Part shown: piece after piece, positions 5,688 through 6,867 of the stretch | Numbering within the stretch: position 1 is the stretch's first letter | Layout of the letters: the number at the start of each line of letters is the position of its first letter | NCBI GenBank assembly: GCA_937875885.1 | Contig: CALEIO010000283.1 | Coordinates: 1-6,867, forward strand | Direction: 5' to 3' | Source: an uncultured Clostridia bacterium | GTDB taxonomy: Bacteria; Bacillota; Clostridia; Oscillospirales; Acutalibacteraceae | Length of the DNA stretch: 6,867 nt | The notes under the pieces: generated by a model | Told to the model about the DNA's origin: nothing | Databases searched by the model: none | Seen by the model: the letters and a program-made list of their open reading frames with translations, nothing else | Made by a program: the position numbers and the translations under genes

Positions 5688-5714
5688 AAAAATTCCCCCT
5701 TTGCATATAAACCA

Positions 5715-5742
5715 ATTGTATCACAAAAAACCGAAACAGCAA
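5715..5742 (-). promoter_or_regulatory. Extended -10 promoter for the PH-domain gene
   Basis: TGaTACAAT, an extended -10 element (hexamer 5715-5720, TG motif within 5721-5723), with a weak -35 TTGCTG (5737-5742) at 16 bp. Predicted start is near 5708, leaving a leader of about 20 nt that contains the AAAGGGGG SD. Confidence 0.65.
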
Positions 5743-5802
5743 GAAATCAACCCCTGCAAAGGCACAGTAAAACACAGACATAAATTATGTTGCCTTCTGT
5801 TC

Positions 5803-6306
5803 TTATTTCACCTTAAGGCCTTGGCTTTTAAGAAACTGCAGGAAGTCCTCTGCTGTGCCCACAGTAAAGCTGTCTTTGCCAAAAGAATATATCATATTGG
5901 TTTTTGAACGGAGGTATATGTACCTTTTAGTCTGCACAGCTCTTTTTATGTCGCAATATTTTAGCTTGAATTCAGAGCCTGTGGATTGTGTCTGCCTGAT
6001 GCCCTCCTCTGTAACCTCCACCACAACCTCAATGGGTTTGCCGTGAATTTCCAGGTCGCGCTTGAGCACAGCGGAGCTGTTACGTCTGTAGAAAAGTACA
6101 GTCCACAGCTCAAAGAACACAGGAAAGCCAAAGAAGAATACATCAAAGTCATTCCAGAAAACCAGCTTTGCAACCCCGGCCGCAAGATACAGCATAATCA
6201 TCAGATGAAGAGCAATCATCACAGGTCGCCTGAAATAGATAAAGCCGTAAATATCCTTTGCCCATTCCCCTGTTCTTGTATATCGGTTTGCAAATAAAGT
6301 TTCCAT
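5803..6306 (-). CDS. YcxB-like membrane protein
   Basis: A 167-residue protein with two adjacent transmembrane helices (about 28-50 and 54-73) followed by a soluble C-terminal domain (about 92-167) of the YcxB-like type. That domain reads VTEEGIRQTQ (98-107), LKYCDIKRAVQTKRYIYL (115-132), then YSFGKDSFTVGTAEDFLQFL (140-159), matching the family's pattern of two strands, a 'D-I-K' turn, a 'P/G-K-x-x-F' turn and a final helix. Function is unknown for the family. The open frame extends 24 codons further upstream, to a GTG at 6376-6378 that would overlap the upstream methyltransferase gene. I chose the ATG at 6304-6306 because GGCGGTGATT lies directly before it. The gap after the methyltransferase stop is 68 bp with no terminator and only weak promoter-like sequence, so co-transcription is possible. 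Confidence 0.85.
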   Translation of the reverse strand: METLFANRYTRTGEWAKDIYGFIYFRRPVMIALHLMIMLYLAAGVAKLVFWNDFDVFFFGFPVFFELWTVLFYRRNSSAVLKRDLEIHGKPIEVVVEVTEEGIRQTQSTGSEFKLKYCDIKRAVQTKRYIYLRSKTNMIYSFGKDSFTVGTAEDFLQFLKSQGLKVK

Positions 6307-6331
6307 ACAATCACCGCCTGAAATTAATGTA

Positions 6332-6349
6332 TTGCAAAAATATGCAAAA
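6332..6349. promoter_or_regulatory. AT-rich TTGCAAAAATAT element upstream of the YcxB-like gene
   Basis: The 12-base string TTGCAAAAATAT starts at 6332 on the plus strand and is followed by a second GCAAAA. The same 12 bases occur on the minus strand at 5096-5107, next to the YwaF promoter. It could be a shared operator or simply AT-rich promoter DNA. No good -10/-35 pair is visible in this gap. Confidence 0.3.
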
Positions 6350-6374
6350 GAACAATCACAGTAGTCCCAAAAAC

Positions 6375-6867
6375 TCACACACCGCTTTTGTTGCCAAGCT
6401 GATAGAATGCAATGGCAGATGCGGCGGCAACGTTAAGGGAATCCACCCCGTGGTACATAGGTATCTTCACAGTATAGTCGCATTTTTCGATTGTTTCGTC
6501 AGAAAGACCGTCACCCTCGGAGCCCATAATGATTGCAAGTTTTTCTTCTGCAGCAAGTACAGGGTCACCTATGGAAAGAGTGTCCTCCTTAAGGGCCATT
6601 GCCACAGTCTTGAATCCCATTTCTCTGATAACATCAAGGTTGTCGTCAGGCAGAATTGTCCAGTCAATCTGGAACACTGTGCCCATACTCACCCTTGCGG
6701 CACGTCTGTACAAGGGGTCGGAGCAGCCTGCTGTAAGCACAACCGCCTCCATACCCAGAGCCGCGGCAGAGCGGATTATAGCACCCACGTTTGTGGGATT
6801 CATAACCGTGTCAAGCACAACGATTCTGCTTTTACCCTCGCAGATAGCTTTTACGTCGGGCAGTGGC
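6375..6867 (-). CDS. TrmH/SpoU family RNA 2'-O-ribose methyltransferase (5' part off the right edge)
   Basis: The 163 visible residues are the C-terminal catalytic domain of a SPOUT-class methyltransferase that transfers a methyl group from S-adenosylmethionine to a ribose 2'-OH in rRNA or tRNA. All three SpoU motifs are present: motif 1 DTVMNPTNVGAIIRSAAALG, with the conserved N-P-x-N-x-G and the Arg that follows; motif 2 AIIMGSEGDGLS; and motif 3 VKIPMYHGVDSLNVAAASAI, which forms the trefoil knot and binds the cofactor. The frame stays open to the window edge, so the real start and any N-terminal substrate-binding domain (L30e-like in many relatives) lie outside. A GTG at 6816-6818 falls inside motif 1 and is not the start. 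The stop is TGA at 6375-6377. The RNA target cannot be told from this fragment. Confidence 0.95.
   Translation of the reverse strand, partial: PLPDVKAICEGKSRIVVLDTVMNPTNVGAIIRSAAALGMEAVVLTAGCSDPLYRRAARVSMGTVFQIDWTILPDDNLDVIREMGFKTVAMALKEDTLSIGDPVLAAEEKLAIIMGSEGDGLSDETIEKCDYTVKIPMYHGVDSLNVAAASAIAFYQLGNKSGV

Noticed and set aside
5759..5796. Nested inverted repeat (AAGGCA/TGCCTT around ACATAAATTATGT) after the YcxB-like gene
   Set aside because: The outer arms are only 6 bp and widely spaced, the inner dyad has no room for a loop, and no T-tract follows, so I do not call it a terminator; a weak operator cannot be excluded.
6307..6378. 24-codon N-terminal extension of the YcxB-like protein
   Set aside because: It would start at a GTG overlapping the upstream gene's stop without a good SD, while the ATG at 6304-6306 has GGCGGTGATT directly before it.

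Overview
The window looks like a stretch of chromosome from a low-to-moderate GC Gram-positive anaerobe of the class Clostridia. I infer this from strong Shine-Dalgarno sequences of the AGGAGGTGAT type, compact AT-rich promoters with near-consensus TATAAT boxes, U-tailed intrinsic terminators, and the gene families present (YwaF/TIGR02206, bacterial PH domain, YcxB-like, SanA-like DUF218). There is no phage, transposon, CRISPR or RNA-gene signal. All nine genes lie on the minus strand, so transcription runs from the right edge to the left edge.

In transcription order: a 5'-truncated TrmH/SpoU RNA 2'-O-methyltransferase (6375 to the right edge) and a YcxB-like membrane protein (5803-6306) follow one another with no terminator between them. 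A GTG-started bacterial PH-domain protein (5313-5687) forms its own unit, with an extended -10 promoter and a UUCG-loop terminator. The next unit is a YwaF/TMEM164-like membrane protein (4218-4997), an ArsB/SLC13-type anion permease (2964-4106) and a SanA-like DUF218 protein (2258-2950). It starts from a TATAAT promoter at 5067-5094. A TRIC/glycine-transporter family membrane protein (1533-2186) has its own promoter but may also receive read-through, and a terminator at about 1432-1468 closes this block. Last come a His-rich lipoprotein (659-1375, own promoter) and a low-specificity threonine aldolase-type PLP enzyme running off the left edge (1-621).

Most genes act at the membrane or envelope: two transporters or channels, a possible lipid acyltransferase relative, a SanA-like barrier protein, a lipoprotein and a YcxB-like protein. 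The gene content is ordinary. The most interesting part is the short leader of the YwaF-permease-SanA unit. A strong intrinsic terminator there ends with its U-tract directly against the YwaF ATG, that ATG lacks its own ribosome site, and a 13-codon mini-ORF with an upstream SD crosses the terminator and ends in an ATGA overlap with the YwaF start. This would suit translation-dependent attenuation. Two further perfect hairpins sit in the YwaF-permease gap without U-tracts.

Start sites were re-chosen for three genes. The permease and the lipoprotein would need TTG codons for their longer forms, and the YcxB-like protein has a much better SD at an internal ATG.
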